Source: Corynebacterium yonathiae (lineage in GTDB: Bacteria; Actinomycetota; Actinomycetes; Mycobacteriales; Mycobacteriaceae). From it: a stretch of 47,193 nt of DNA. The stretch covers positions 1-47,193 of the forward strand of contig NZ_JAKMUZ010000020.1 in the NCBI RefSeq assembly GCF_027570195.1. Direction: 5' to 3'. Shown in pieces: positions 9,911 through 19,624 of this stretch. Position 1 is the stretch's first letter; every line of letters begins with the position of its first letter. A model generated the notes under the pieces. The model had not been told where the DNA came from. It was given only the letters and a program-made list of their open reading frames with translations, and did no database searches. The translations under genes were made by a program, and so were the position numbers.

Positions 9911-11034
9911 ATGGCCCACTCGAATACGCCGAGCATATAGGCGGAAAACCACGCACCGAACAGGGCCCAGGCAATAACCGCCACGCTTGCCGACGCCCCC
10001 TTTTTCACCCACGGCAACAACACAATCACCGCCGGCAGGAGCAGCCGAGGCCGCGAGTGCATGATGCCATCAGAAAGCAGCACATTCGCCATCAGCACCG
10101 CAGAGAATAACCAGGCCGCTAGCGGCAGGCGGCGCCACGCTAGCACCAAGCATATGGGAGCGGCAATCATTACTCCAGCGCTGAGCAGGTAGCCACCGTT
10201 GGTGGCCCCGGTAAGCGTCTCCCATAGCCAGATAACCGTCGCTTTGCCGCCATCGAAGCCGGAATTCCAATGCTCCTTTTGGATACCAAAGTAGCCACCG
10301 ACCTCTGTCAGGTGACTGCTTGACCACCACAAGTACCCCACCAGCGGAACAACAGAAAACGCCACCGCGGCCCAGACCCGCCAGTCCTTTCGCGCCCGCA
10401 ACAGCACCATAAGAGCAAAGACCGCAACGAGGTCTACCGCGGTAAGGCGCACCAGCCCGGCCACAAAAATATACGCTGCAGCGGCCCACCAACGCTCGCC
10501 CACCAGCGCCACCACTACCCAGATGGCAAGCGCTCCAAAAAGCGCCTCGGTATACGGCATGGAAAATACTATGGACATCGGCGCGCTGGTCACTACCACT
10601 GCGCTGAGCACTTGGGCCCACTTACCCATGCCCATGTGCGCAGCCAAGGCCATCACACCGGCAGCCAGCGCGATGCTAAAGAGCACATTGAGTGCAATGG
10701 CCGTACCGGCCTCGCCGGTCCCTAGGATGCTGCTTACCCCACGCACCAGGAAAGGAAACCCCGGAAAAAAGGCCATGGTCGTCTCATGGACCGGCCCGTC
10801 CGTAGAGATATCCGCGCCGAAGTACCCACCGCGGGCGATTTCTACATAGTGCTTGGCGTCCCACTTATTGAGCAGCCCCCAGAGCTTATCGTCCTGCGCA
10901 GCGGCCACGGCCGCGAGCACGCCTACGCGCAGTGCAGCGCCGATGAGCGCGACGAGTGCGGCAGGAGCCCACAAGGAGCGCAGCAGGGATGGTGAGTTAA
11001 GTGCAGCATGGCGGGATTTCGACACGACAGGCAT
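9907..11034 (-). CDS. GT-C type membrane mannosyltransferase (PIG-V-like)
   Basis: About 375 residues from the start MPVVSKSRH; an upstream in-frame start at 11082 would add 16 residues. About nine to ten membrane segments are visible. The first extracytoplasmic loop carries NKWDAKHYVEIARGGYF, and a later segment SAPMSIVFSMPYTEALF; both are typical of PIG-V-like and mycobacterial-type polyprenyl-phosphate-mannose dependent enzymes. The Asp in KWDAKHY is the candidate catalytic base. A role in lipoglycan or cell-envelope mannosylation is inferred from the family. It is convergent with the transporter gene (stops overlap) and divergent from leuA. Confidence 0.7.
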   Translation of the reverse strand: MPVVSKSRHAALNSPSLLRSLWAPAALVALIGAALRVGVLAAVAAAQDDKLWGLLNKWDAKHYVEIARGGYFGADISTDGPVHETTMAFFPGFPFLVRGVSSILGTGEAGTAIALNVLFSIALAAGVMALAAHMGMGKWAQVLSAVVVTSAPMSIVFSMPYTEALFGALAIWVVVALVGERWWAAAAYIFVAGLVRLTAVDLVAVFALMVLLRARKDWRVWAAVAFSVVPLVGYLWWSSSHLTEVGGYFGIQKEHWNSGFDGGKATVIWLWETLTGATNGGYLLSAGVMIAAPICLVLAWRRLPLAAWLFSAVLMANVLLSDGIMHSRPRLLLPAVIVLLPWVKKGASASVAVIAWALFGAWFSAYMLGVFEWAI

Positions 11035-11073
11035 AGTACCCCACCGCCACCATTTCTCATTGAATGAAATTTC

Positions 11074-11102
11074 TTGCCACACAGTGAGAGAGCCTGTAGT
11101 GT
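11074..11102 (+). promoter_or_regulatory. Promoter of the leuA leader transcript
   Basis: TTGCCA (11074-11079) and TAGTGT (11097-11102) are separated by 17 nt. The predicted start of transcription, 7 nt further, falls on the A of the leader-peptide ATG at 11110, so the leader peptide is probably translated from a leaderless end. Confidence 0.7.
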
Positions 11103-11109
11103 GACCGGT

Positions 11110-13070
<1,961 letters not shown>

Positions 13071-13124
13071 GCCTGCCCGAGCCTGCCCGCCGGCCCGGCT
13101 CCCCGGCGTGGTAGAAGGGTGGGT

Positions 13125-13901
13125 ATGCCTTCTTCTACCTACCTCATTCCACACCGCGGTTTGGGCGCCGTGCAGGCCCTGCCCATCTATGGTGCGCAGA
13201 CGAAGGAAAACCGAGAGTTCACCGTCACCCTGTCACCCCGCCCGGACGGCGGCTTGGAGGTGCGCGCTGACTCCGTCCTCGGGCACATCACCAGCGCCGA
13301 CCGCGCCGAGTATCCCGAATTAGATCTGCTCTTTCGCGCCGGGCTCACCCCTGCAGCCACCGCCGCACCACAGCCCGATGACTCCCTGGCACTACTCCTG
13401 CCTCGGCCGGGCCTGTGCCTTCCCGCCAATAACCCGCCAGCTGGTCCGTGGACAATGCTGGGCTATGCCCCGCCCATAGACATCACCGATCTGCCCGCGG
13501 ATCTGGATATTCCCGCCCAGGCCCGCATGCACCTTTTGGTTACGCTCTCGCCCAGCACCACCGGTTCCGGCGCCGATGCCTATTTAGGCCCACGGTGGGT
13601 GGGGCGGCTGGAAGGGGTGGACGTCGCCAAGCAGGGCACAACCCTGGCCCACGCCTACCATGCGCCGCGCAGCACCGGCCGCGTACTCAGCATCTACGCG
13701 GGGGAGCCGCTGCCAGATTCGGAGGAAGCCTCGCTTGCCGACGCCACCCCTACCTCCCCCTCCTCCACAGAAACCTTCGAAACCACAAGCTTTCGCGCCG
13801 TGAGCAACGATGCACCCGCGCCCCCCGGGCGATGGGCACCTGCCCTCATTGCCCTATTGGTGATTGCAGCACTTATCGCCGTACTCATTTTTCTTCTGTA
13901 G
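13125..13901 (+). CDS. Unknown protein with C-terminal membrane anchor, paralog of the next gene
   Basis: 258 residues. I do not recognise a named family. Two modules of similar layout can be seen: about residues 33-80 (LEVRADSVLGHITSADRAEY) and about 135-200 (YLGPRWVGRLEGVDVAKQG), each with a V-G-x-[LI] turn and then a helix. Between them is a Cys-containing loop, LCLPANNPPAGPWTML. The protein ends with one hydrophobic segment (about 236-258) and no tail, so it should be tail-anchored with the globular part in the cytoplasm. The start rests on TAGAAG at 13112-13117, exactly 7 nt before the ATG, suggesting a leaderless mRNA. An 8-bp inverted repeat (GGTAGAAG 13110-13117, CTTCTACC 13132-13139) spans the start. 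Confidence 0.65.
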   Translation: MPSSTYLIPHRGLGAVQALPIYGAQTKENREFTVTLSPRPDGGLEVRADSVLGHITSADRAEYPELDLLFRAGLTPAATAAPQPDDSLALLLPRPGLCLPANNPPAGPWTMLGYAPPIDITDLPADLDIPAQARMHLLVTLSPSTTGSGADAYLGPRWVGRLEGVDVAKQGTTLAHAYHAPRSTGRVLSIYAGEPLPDSEEASLADATPTSPSSTETFETTSFRAVSNDAPAPPGRWAPALIALLVIAALIAVLIFLL

Positions 13902-13946
13902 AAACTTTTGGGCAGGATATCAACCCTTGTTCACCGGTCGGGGAAA

Positions 13947-13975
13947 TTGGAAAAGCCCAAGGCAGGGCCTAAAAT
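13947..13975 (+). promoter_or_regulatory. Promoter of the second unknown paralog
   Basis: TTGGAA (13947-13952) and TAAAAT (13970-13975) are separated by 17 nt. Transcription would start near 13982, giving a leader of about 29 nt with GAAAGG before the ATG at 14011. Confidence 0.65.
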
Positions 13976-14010
13976 ACGGTGTTACCATTCCCTCGTATCG
14001 AAAGGCTCTC

Positions 14011-15987
14011 ATGACTTCGCTGGATTCCGCCACCTACGTGGTCCCTGACCACGGCTTCGGCGCGATCCATAATCTGCCCATCGGGGATGTTCCGCCAGAA
14101 GTTTTCAGCGAATTGCTTGAGTCCACCGCCGCGGAAGACGGCTACCTTTCCGCGGAGCTCGGCCCCCGCACCGCCCAGAAAGGCTTCGCGGTCCGGATTG
14201 GCGACACCCTCGTCGGCCACCTCAGCGCCGCCGATTCCCAGGCCTACGCACTCTTTGACTGGGTTCTTAGCGCCGGCCTACGCCCACGCGCCACCGCTCA
14301 TGTGAGCATGACGGATGCCTCCGGCGAAGAATGGCCCACGCTCAACCTGCTCCTGCCGGCACCGCACCTGTGCATCCCCGCTAATAACCCACCGGCACAG
14401 CGCTGGGCCATGCTGCCGGGCGAGGCTGCGGCCACGATGACGGAGTTTTCCAAGGACGTCACTGCCTTTCCGCAAACCGACGAGCACTACCTCGTTACTT
14501 TGCGCACCCGCGGTTTCCTGCGCCGCAATACCGTTGATGTCTATATAAATAGCACCTATTTAGGCTCCCTTCCCAGGGAAGCCGCCCGCGAGATTGCCCC
14601 CGCCGTGCTCGACTGCACCAAGACCGGCCGCCTCGCCATTGCTCACGGCTACTTCCGCTACAACGCCGATGACCGCCCCGCACTCACCATTTATGCGCAC
14701 AACGCCGCCAATCGGCACCACACCGGCTTGGTTTTGGGAGTGGTCGCCGGTGGCACCGCCGTCATATCCGCTGCTACCGCAGCCCGCGCACAGGCAGCAT
14801 CCGCTGCGCCCCGTGGCCTCGCTGGTGTCTCCGCACCGAGTGGCTTTAGCGTCACCTCCGCCGCCGGTGCTGCCGGAGCTTCCGGCGCTGTGACCTCGAA
14901 CCTGTTGGCTGCAGCCGGCGTCGCCGTGCTTGTGGGTGGCGGCGCCACCGTGGCTACCAACCTGCTAAGCGAGGATGAAGCTCTTTCCGACACCCACACC
15001 CATTCCACCGCGCCCGCCCCGGAAGACAACCACTCCGGTCTCGATTCTTCCCATTTCGATGGCACTGGCCCCAAGCGCCCCGCGCACCCCGCTACGCCCC
15101 GCCTCCACGATGCCGACCCCACCAGCGGTACCGCCGCGCCATCCCGCGCGACGTCCTCGGCCCAGCGCCCGCTTGCCGACGCCTCCGCGCCGCAGCCGTC
15201 TAAGCCGTCGCAGCCGATGCACGCACCTCATGCCGACCGTGCCAAGGCCCCTGCCGCAGGCCACCACGGCAAGCACCGCGGCGAACACCGTGGCGAGCAC
15301 CAGGGCATTGATTCCCAGGCAATTTCCCGTGCCGCCTCCGCCGCAGCCACTGCCGCTGCTGCCGCTGCGTCTAATAACGTCGAATCGACCCCGGCCTCGG
15401 CGCCATCCTCCAGCTCTGAGCCGGCGCCGCAGCTAGCGGCGAAGGAACCTGCCGAACCGTCCGACCTACCTACTTCCAGTACGCCTGGCTCGGAAAAGAC
15501 GACGTCTGAGACGACAGCACCTGAAACCACCGCCGCCACCTCGACGGATAAGCAGACGGCACTGCCCGAACCAGAGTCCTCGGAACCAACGCCTTCGGAG
15601 CCGACTGCGCCTACAACGACGTCTTCGTTGCTAACCTCGGAGCCCCAGGCTGAGCCGACGCCGGATGCCACCGTGCCAAGCACCACTATCCCGGGTTCCG
15701 AACTCGAGCCAACGCCAGAGCCAGAGCCGGAAACTACTGCCCCAACGACGACGATCCCTGGCTCAGAACTCGCGCCTACCCCGGAACCAGAACCGGAGGC
15801 CGAACCGGCACTGCCCACGACAGACCGCAGCGCGCCGGATGGCCCGGAACGATCACTCGAACCAGAAAAGCCGGCAGAGCCGGAGGAGCCGGCAGAACCG
15901 CAGCAGCCAGAGACGCCGGGGCGCCCTGAAGAGCCTGAGGAACAGACAACCCCGCCGGACGTCATTGTCATCGTTGTGGAAGATTAA
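14011..15987 (+). CDS. Large unknown protein, paralog of the preceding gene with a Pro/Glu/Thr-rich tail
   Basis: 658 residues. Residues 1-230 align by eye with the whole soluble part of the preceding protein: TYVVPDHGFGAIHNLPI, then TLVGHLSAADSQAYALFDW, then LCIPANNPPAQRWAML, then STYLGSLPREAAREI. The two V-G-x-L / Y-L-G-x-L modules faintly resemble HIRAN-type folds, but I cannot support that assignment. Residues about 235-320 are Ala/Gly-rich and hydrophobic, perhaps membrane-associated. The rest is low complexity: a His-rich patch (HHGKHRGEHRGEHQG), an Ala run and a long Pro/Glu/Thr/Ser tail with a tandem 20-residue repeat. No sortase motif is seen. GAAAGG before the ATG and a promoter at 13947 show separate transcription. 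Confidence 0.65.
   Translation: MTSLDSATYVVPDHGFGAIHNLPIGDVPPEVFSELLESTAAEDGYLSAELGPRTAQKGFAVRIGDTLVGHLSAADSQAYALFDWVLSAGLRPRATAHVSMTDASGEEWPTLNLLLPAPHLCIPANNPPAQRWAMLPGEAAATMTEFSKDVTAFPQTDEHYLVTLRTRGFLRRNTVDVYINSTYLGSLPREAAREIAPAVLDCTKTGRLAIAHGYFRYNADDRPALTIYAHNAANRHHTGLVLGVVAGGTAVISAATAARAQAASAAPRGLAGVSAPSGFSVTSAAGAAGASGAVTSNLLAAAGVAVLVGGGATVATNLLSEDEALSDTHTHSTAPAPEDNHSGLDSSHFDGTGPKRPAHPATPRLHDADPTSGTAAPSRATSSAQRPLADASAPQPSKPSQPMHAPHADRAKAPAAGHHGKHRGEHRGEHQGIDSQAISRAASAAATAAAAAASNNVESTPASAPSSSSEPAPQLAAKEPAEPSDLPTSSTPGSEKTTSETTAPETTAATSTDKQTALPEPESSEPTPSEPTAPTTTSSLLTSEPQAEPTPDATVPSTTIPGSELEPTPEPEPETTAPTTTIPGSELAPTPEPEPEAEPALPTTDRSAPDGPERSLEPEKPAEPEEPAEPQQPETPGRPEEPEEQTTPPDVIVIVVED
15679..15798 (+). 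repeat. Tandem in-gene repeat encoding TTTIPGSEL + PTPEPEPE units
   Basis: Two adjacent copies of about 60 bp encode TTIPGSELEPTPEPEPE and TTIPGSELAPTPEPEPE. They differ at many third codon positions, so this is an old duplication kept at protein level rather than a recent slippage event. Confidence 0.65.
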
Positions 15988-16038
15988 GCGGCGCGCCCTG
16001 TCCCCCTGCACGAAATGCGGGATACTAGACTGAGTTTA

Positions 16039-17445
16039 ATGAACAACAAACCTGGCCCCTCTCCGCAGCACCCGTCGGCGTCGGCCCCAGCGCCGTCACC
16101 CGCGACGGTAGCTTCGCGCCATGCGGCCAGGTTTTCAGCACCCAAACCAGGCACGGAACAGCGCCATTCTAAGCAGCGCCGCGCGGTCCGTCCTTCCGGA
16201 GAGCCAGACGTCCCGAAGCCCAAGCCGACACCGAAGCCGAAACCGCACCCACGGGCCCAGCAACAGCCACAGCAGTCCGACTCGCCCCACGCGGCAGCGG
16301 ACTTTCCCTATGTGGCCCTGACCATCCAGACCACCGGCATTCACCCCAGCACCGGACGCATCGTTACTATCGACGCCATTGCTTTCAACGACGCCGGCGA
16401 TCAAGGCCAGCAATTCCACGCCGTCCTCAAGCCCGATATCGATGCCGGTCCGCGCCACCTACACGGGCTGAGCATCACCGATATTGAACAGGCGCCAGCT
16501 TTTGGCAAGATCCTTAAATCGCTGGATAAGCTTCTCGACGGCCGCACGCTCATCGTCCACGATCTCCCCTACACCTGGGGTTTTCTTGTCGCTGAGGCCC
16601 GCCGCGCCATGATGGCCGCCGCCCGCCAAAATCGCGCGCGCAACCGCGGCCGCAATAAAAACCGCCGGCGCCGCCAGAAGGTCGGACATGTCCCCACCCC
16701 CGTTCGCATCATCGATACCTTGGCCACCTCCTATGCGCAGCAGGTGCGGTCGAATGATGTGCGCTTGGGGGGCGTCGCCAAGCAGAGCGGCTTGGACGCT
16801 TCGCCCAAGGCCTCGGTGGAGCGCGCCGGCCGGCCCGAACCCGAGACCTCGCGCGCGGAAACCGAACTACTCATCGCGCTCTACCGCAAGCAGCAAGGCG
16901 GCACGGTGCGCAGCTATGCGCCGGAGGACGTGCGCGCCGACCGCTTCGGCCTACAGCGCTCCCACGTGCGCGTCGACGCCGCCGAGGCCCCCGTCCAGCA
17001 CCACAACCCCGGCAAATACGAGCCCGGCAAGGAGCTGCGCCGCGGCATGGAAATCGTAGTCGCCCCGGAAATCCTCGAGGATCCGGACACCATCATCGCC
17101 GCACTAATGCGCGAAGAGCTCAATTATTCCGAGAAACTCACCCGCGAATCCTCGCTGGTCGTGTGCAATGTGACCACTGACCTGGTGGGAAAACCCATGC
17201 ATGCCCACCGCAAAGGCATCCCGCTGATGTCGGATGCCGCATTTCTTGATGCCCTCACGCGCATCGAAGACGCCGAGTCCGAACCCGAATCCTCCAAGCC
17301 GGCGCCGCGGTCCCAACCCTCGCCCCAGAACAACAGAAAAGGCGGCGGCAAGAACCACAAGCGTCGCCGACGCCGCGGCGGCCGTGGTGGCCGCGGCAGA
17401 GGACGACGAAATTCTGGCGGCTCGGCGGGGAAAAAGAACGACTAA
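16039..17445 (+). CDS. DnaQ-like exonuclease-fold protein lacking catalytic residues
   Basis: 468 residues. The fold of the DNA polymerase III epsilon family is clear at residues about 90-285 (YVALTIQTTGIHPSTGR; LIVHDLPYTWGFLVAEARRA; SRAETELLIALYRK). The DEDDh residues are gone: Asp to Thr95 and Glu to Gln97 in motif I, Asp to Thr179 in motif II, His to Ser271 and Asp to Glu276 in motif III. A basic insert lies at 198-215 (RARNRGRNKNRRRRQK). The C-terminus is an Arg/Gly/Lys-rich tail. A nucleic-acid binding role without nuclease activity is inferred. The start fits a leaderless mRNA: TAGACT at 16026-16031, 7 nt before the ATG. Corynebacterial neighbours usually annotate it dnaQ. Confidence 0.75.
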   Translation: MNNKPGPSPQHPSASAPAPSPATVASRHAARFSAPKPGTEQRHSKQRRAVRPSGEPDVPKPKPTPKPKPHPRAQQQPQQSDSPHAAADFPYVALTIQTTGIHPSTGRIVTIDAIAFNDAGDQGQQFHAVLKPDIDAGPRHLHGLSITDIEQAPAFGKILKSLDKLLDGRTLIVHDLPYTWGFLVAEARRAMMAAARQNRARNRGRNKNRRRRQKVGHVPTPVRIIDTLATSYAQQVRSNDVRLGGVAKQSGLDASPKASVERAGRPEPETSRAETELLIALYRKQQGGTVRSYAPEDVRADRFGLQRSHVRVDAAEAPVQHHNPGKYEPGKELRRGMEIVVAPEILEDPDTIIAALMREELNYSEKLTRESSLVVCNVTTDLVGKPMHAHRKGIPLMSDAAFLDALTRIEDAESEPESSKPAPRSQPSPQNNRKGGGKNHKRRRRRGGRGGRGRGRRNSGGSAGKKND

Positions 17446-17472
17446 GCCGCCCGCACGACTACCCTAGGGGAC

Positions 17473-18750
17473 ATGAGTTTTAGAGTCCCGGGTGCGCTGA
17501 GGAAGTTGCGCACCACCACCGCCACTACCGCCGCGAAGCTGGCTACCACCGCTTCCCGCGCCACCGGCCGTGGCGCCGGCGGAATGATCGGTGGTCTAAT
17601 CGCCAATGCCATTGATCCTTCCATCATGACCAACCTGGGCGGTGGGCGCCCGGCCGTACTGGTTACCGGCACCAACGGCAAGTCCACCACCACCCGCATG
17701 CTGGCCGCCGCAGTCCGCGCCGAGCACACCGTAGCCACCAACGACGGCGGTGACAACATGGATGCCGGCATCATCTCCGCACTCATGGCCGGTAAGGACG
17801 CCTCCCACCTCGTACTCGAGGTAGACGAGCTCCACGTGCCCCACGTAGCCGATAATCTGAACCCGCAGGCGCTGGTTCTGCTCAACCTCACCCGCGACCA
17901 GCTCGACCGCGTGGGCGAGATCAACAAGATCGAACGCGCTCTGCGTGGCGCTGTCGAGGCCCACCCAGACATGCTCGTCATTGCCAACTGTGACGACGTG
18001 CTCATGACCTCCGTGGCTTATGACGCCAAGAATGTCATTTGGGTCTCGGCCGGTGCCGGCTGGCTCGGCGACTCCGTTACCTGCCCGCGCACCGGCGGGC
18101 ACGTCGTGCGCACCGAAGATGACTGGTACGCCGTCAAGCCGCTTGCCGATGGCCGCGAATTCCGCCGGCCACAGCCTACCTGGGGCGTCGATAAGCATGG
18201 CATCATCACCCCCACTGCCAAGCGTCCACTGAACCTGGCACTGCCTGGCCGTGCCAACCGGGGCAACGCTGCCCAAGCCATCGCTGCCGCCGTCGCAGGC
18301 TTTGGCGTGGACCTCGACAAAGCCATTGCAGCCGCCGAGAGCATCGATGATGTCGCCGGCCGCTACTCCACCATCCACTGGCGCGGCCGCGAGATTCGAC
18401 TCCTGCTGGCCAAGAACCCGGCCGGCTGGCAAGAAGCGCTGTCCATGGTGGATCGCAGCGCCGATGGCCTAGTCATCGCCACCAACGGCCAGGTAGCCGA
18501 TGGCATCGACATGTCCTGGCTGTGGGACGTGAAATTCGAAGGCTTCAATGGCCTAAGCGTCAAGGCCGCCGGCGAGCGCGGCACCGACCTGGCAGTGCGC
18601 CTAGTCTATGCCGATATCTCCCACGAGCTCATCCCGGATCCGCTAGATGCGCTCGCCGCCTGCCCGGAGGGTCGCATCGAGGTCCTCGCCAACTACACCG
18701 CCTTCCGCGATTTGAAGAAGGCGCTTTCCAAGGAGGCCACCAATGCTTAA
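17473..18750 (+). CDS. murT: Lipid II isoglutaminyl synthase, MurT subunit
   Basis: 425 residues. With GatD it amidates the D-glutamate of lipid II to D-isoglutamine at the membrane. The Mur-ligase ATP loop is VTGTNGKSTTTRM (residues 65-77), followed by LEVDELHVPHV and LNLTRDQLDRVGEI; the C-terminal MurT domain holds AKNPAGWQEALSM and LWDVKFEGFNGL. A membrane-adjacent basic N-terminus precedes the ligase core. The expected four-Cys zinc ribbon in the middle domain is mostly missing: TCPRTGGHVVR keeps only Cys204. It overlaps gatD by 8 bp, so the two are translationally coupled. TACCCT at 17460-17465, 7 nt upstream of the ATG, suggests its own leaderless promoter. Confidence 0.93.
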   Translation: MSFRVPGALRKLRTTTATTAAKLATTASRATGRGAGGMIGGLIANAIDPSIMTNLGGGRPAVLVTGTNGKSTTTRMLAAAVRAEHTVATNDGGDNMDAGIISALMAGKDASHLVLEVDELHVPHVADNLNPQALVLLNLTRDQLDRVGEINKIERALRGAVEAHPDMLVIANCDDVLMTSVAYDAKNVIWVSAGAGWLGDSVTCPRTGGHVVRTEDDWYAVKPLADGREFRRPQPTWGVDKHGIITPTAKRPLNLALPGRANRGNAAQAIAAAVAGFGVDLDKAIAAAESIDDVAGRYSTIHWRGREIRLLLAKNPAGWQEALSMVDRSADGLVIATNGQVADGIDMSWLWDVKFEGFNGLSVKAAGERGTDLAVRLVYADISHELIPDPLDALAACPEGRIEVLANYTAFRDLKKALSKEATNA

Positions 18751-19516
18751 TATCGGCCTAGTGCTTCCCGACGTCCTCGGTACCTACGGCGACGACGGCA
18801 ACGCCCTCGTCCTGCGGCAGCGCGCCCGCATGCGCGGCTTCGAAGCGGAGATTCACCCGATCCGCTTGGGCGAACCCGTGCCTGAGACACTGGATATCTA
18901 CACCCTCGGCGGCGGCGAAGATACCGCGCAAATCCTAGCCGCGGACCACCTCATCGCTGACGGCGGCCTCAGCCGCGCCGCTAACGCCGGCCGCCCCATC
19001 TTCGCCATTTGTGCTGGCTTGCAGGTCTTGGGCGAGTCCTTCCGCGCCTCCGGTCGCATCATCGACGGCGTCGGGCTACTCGATGCCACCACGGCCGGCA
19101 TGCAGGACCGCGCCATCGGCGAGGTTGCCTCCGAGCCCACCCGCGCCGGTGTTACCGCGGACCTCACCGAGCCGCTCACGGGCTTTGAAAACCACCTGGG
19201 TGCCACCATCCTTGGCCCCTCCGCGCAGCCTCTCGGTACGCTCACCCGCGGCAATGGCAATGCCGACCAGGCCGCCACCGCTGACCTCAGCGACGGCTCC
19301 ACCCAGCGCACCTTCGAAGGCGCAGTCCAAGGAAGCGTCATCGCCACCTATATGCACGGACCGGCGCTGGCCCGTAACCCGCAGTTGGCCGATCTCCTCC
19401 TCGCCCAGGCGATGGGCGTGGCCTTCGCGGACCTCGAACCACTCGATATTCCGGCCGTCGACCGTCTGCGCGTCGAACGTTTCAACGCCTCCGAGCCCCC
19501 GCGCTCCCAGAGATAG
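18743..19516 (+). CDS. gatD: Lipid II isoglutaminyl synthase, glutaminase subunit GatD
   Basis: 257 residues. A class I (triad) glutamine amidotransferase of the CobB/CobQ-like group that releases ammonia from glutamine for MurT. The nucleophile is Cys90 in FAICAGLQVLG and the catalytic His is residue 205 in TYMHGPALARNP; LGGGED is the oxyanion-side loop. GFENHLG is the family's conserved segment. The start overlaps murT by 8 bp. The pair is typical of Gram-positive bacteria that amidate peptidoglycan. An inverted repeat of two DnaA-box sequences lies directly after the stop. Confidence 0.94.
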   Translation: MLNIGLVLPDVLGTYGDDGNALVLRQRARMRGFEAEIHPIRLGEPVPETLDIYTLGGGEDTAQILAADHLIADGGLSRAANAGRPIFAICAGLQVLGESFRASGRIIDGVGLLDATTAGMQDRAIGEVASEPTRAGVTADLTEPLTGFENHLGATILGPSAQPLGTLTRGNGNADQAATADLSDGSTQRTFEGAVQGSVIATYMHGPALARNPQLADLLLAQAMGVAFADLEPLDIPAVDRLRVERFNASEPPRSQR

Positions 19517-19523
19517 GTCCAAA

Positions 19524-19573
19524 CCTGTGGATAACTTCACCGGACAGCCCTAACCCCCCGAGTTATCCACAGG
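19524..19573. repeat. 13-bp inverted repeat made of two perfect DnaA boxes
   Basis: CCTGTGGATAACT (19524-19536) is mirrored by AGTTATCCACAGG (19561-19573), with 24 nt between. Each arm contains the consensus DnaA box TTATCCACA (as TGTGGATAA at 19526-19534 and TTATCCACA at 19563-19571). No T-run follows on either strand, so it is not an ordinary terminator, although it could fold as a hairpin. Confidence 0.75.
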
Positions 19574-19588
19574 CCCGGCCGCCGCCCC

Positions 19589-19617
19589 TTGTAGCTACCT
19601 GCTCCCGCACTTAGGCT
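19589..19617 (+). promoter_or_regulatory. Promoter of the HNH endonuclease gene
   Basis: TTGTAG (19589-19594) and TAGGCT (19612-19617) are 17 nt apart. The start of transcription would fall on or next to the ATG at 19625 (7 nt after the hexamer), so the mRNA is probably leaderless. Confidence 0.55.
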
Positions 19618-19624
19618 GCGGGGC

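Noticed and set aside
13110..13139. 8-bp inverted repeat around the start of the first paralog
   Set aside because: Short, overlaps codons, and no known operator fits; kept only as a remark in the gene entry.
15228..15971. Ser/Gly/Val-rich open frame antisense to the second paralog tail
   Set aside because: It is the complement of a Pro/Glu/Thr/Ser low-complexity tail, with no ribosome binding site.
19524..19573. Reading the DnaA-box repeat as an ordinary terminator
   Set aside because: No T-run follows on either strand and the loop is 24 nt.
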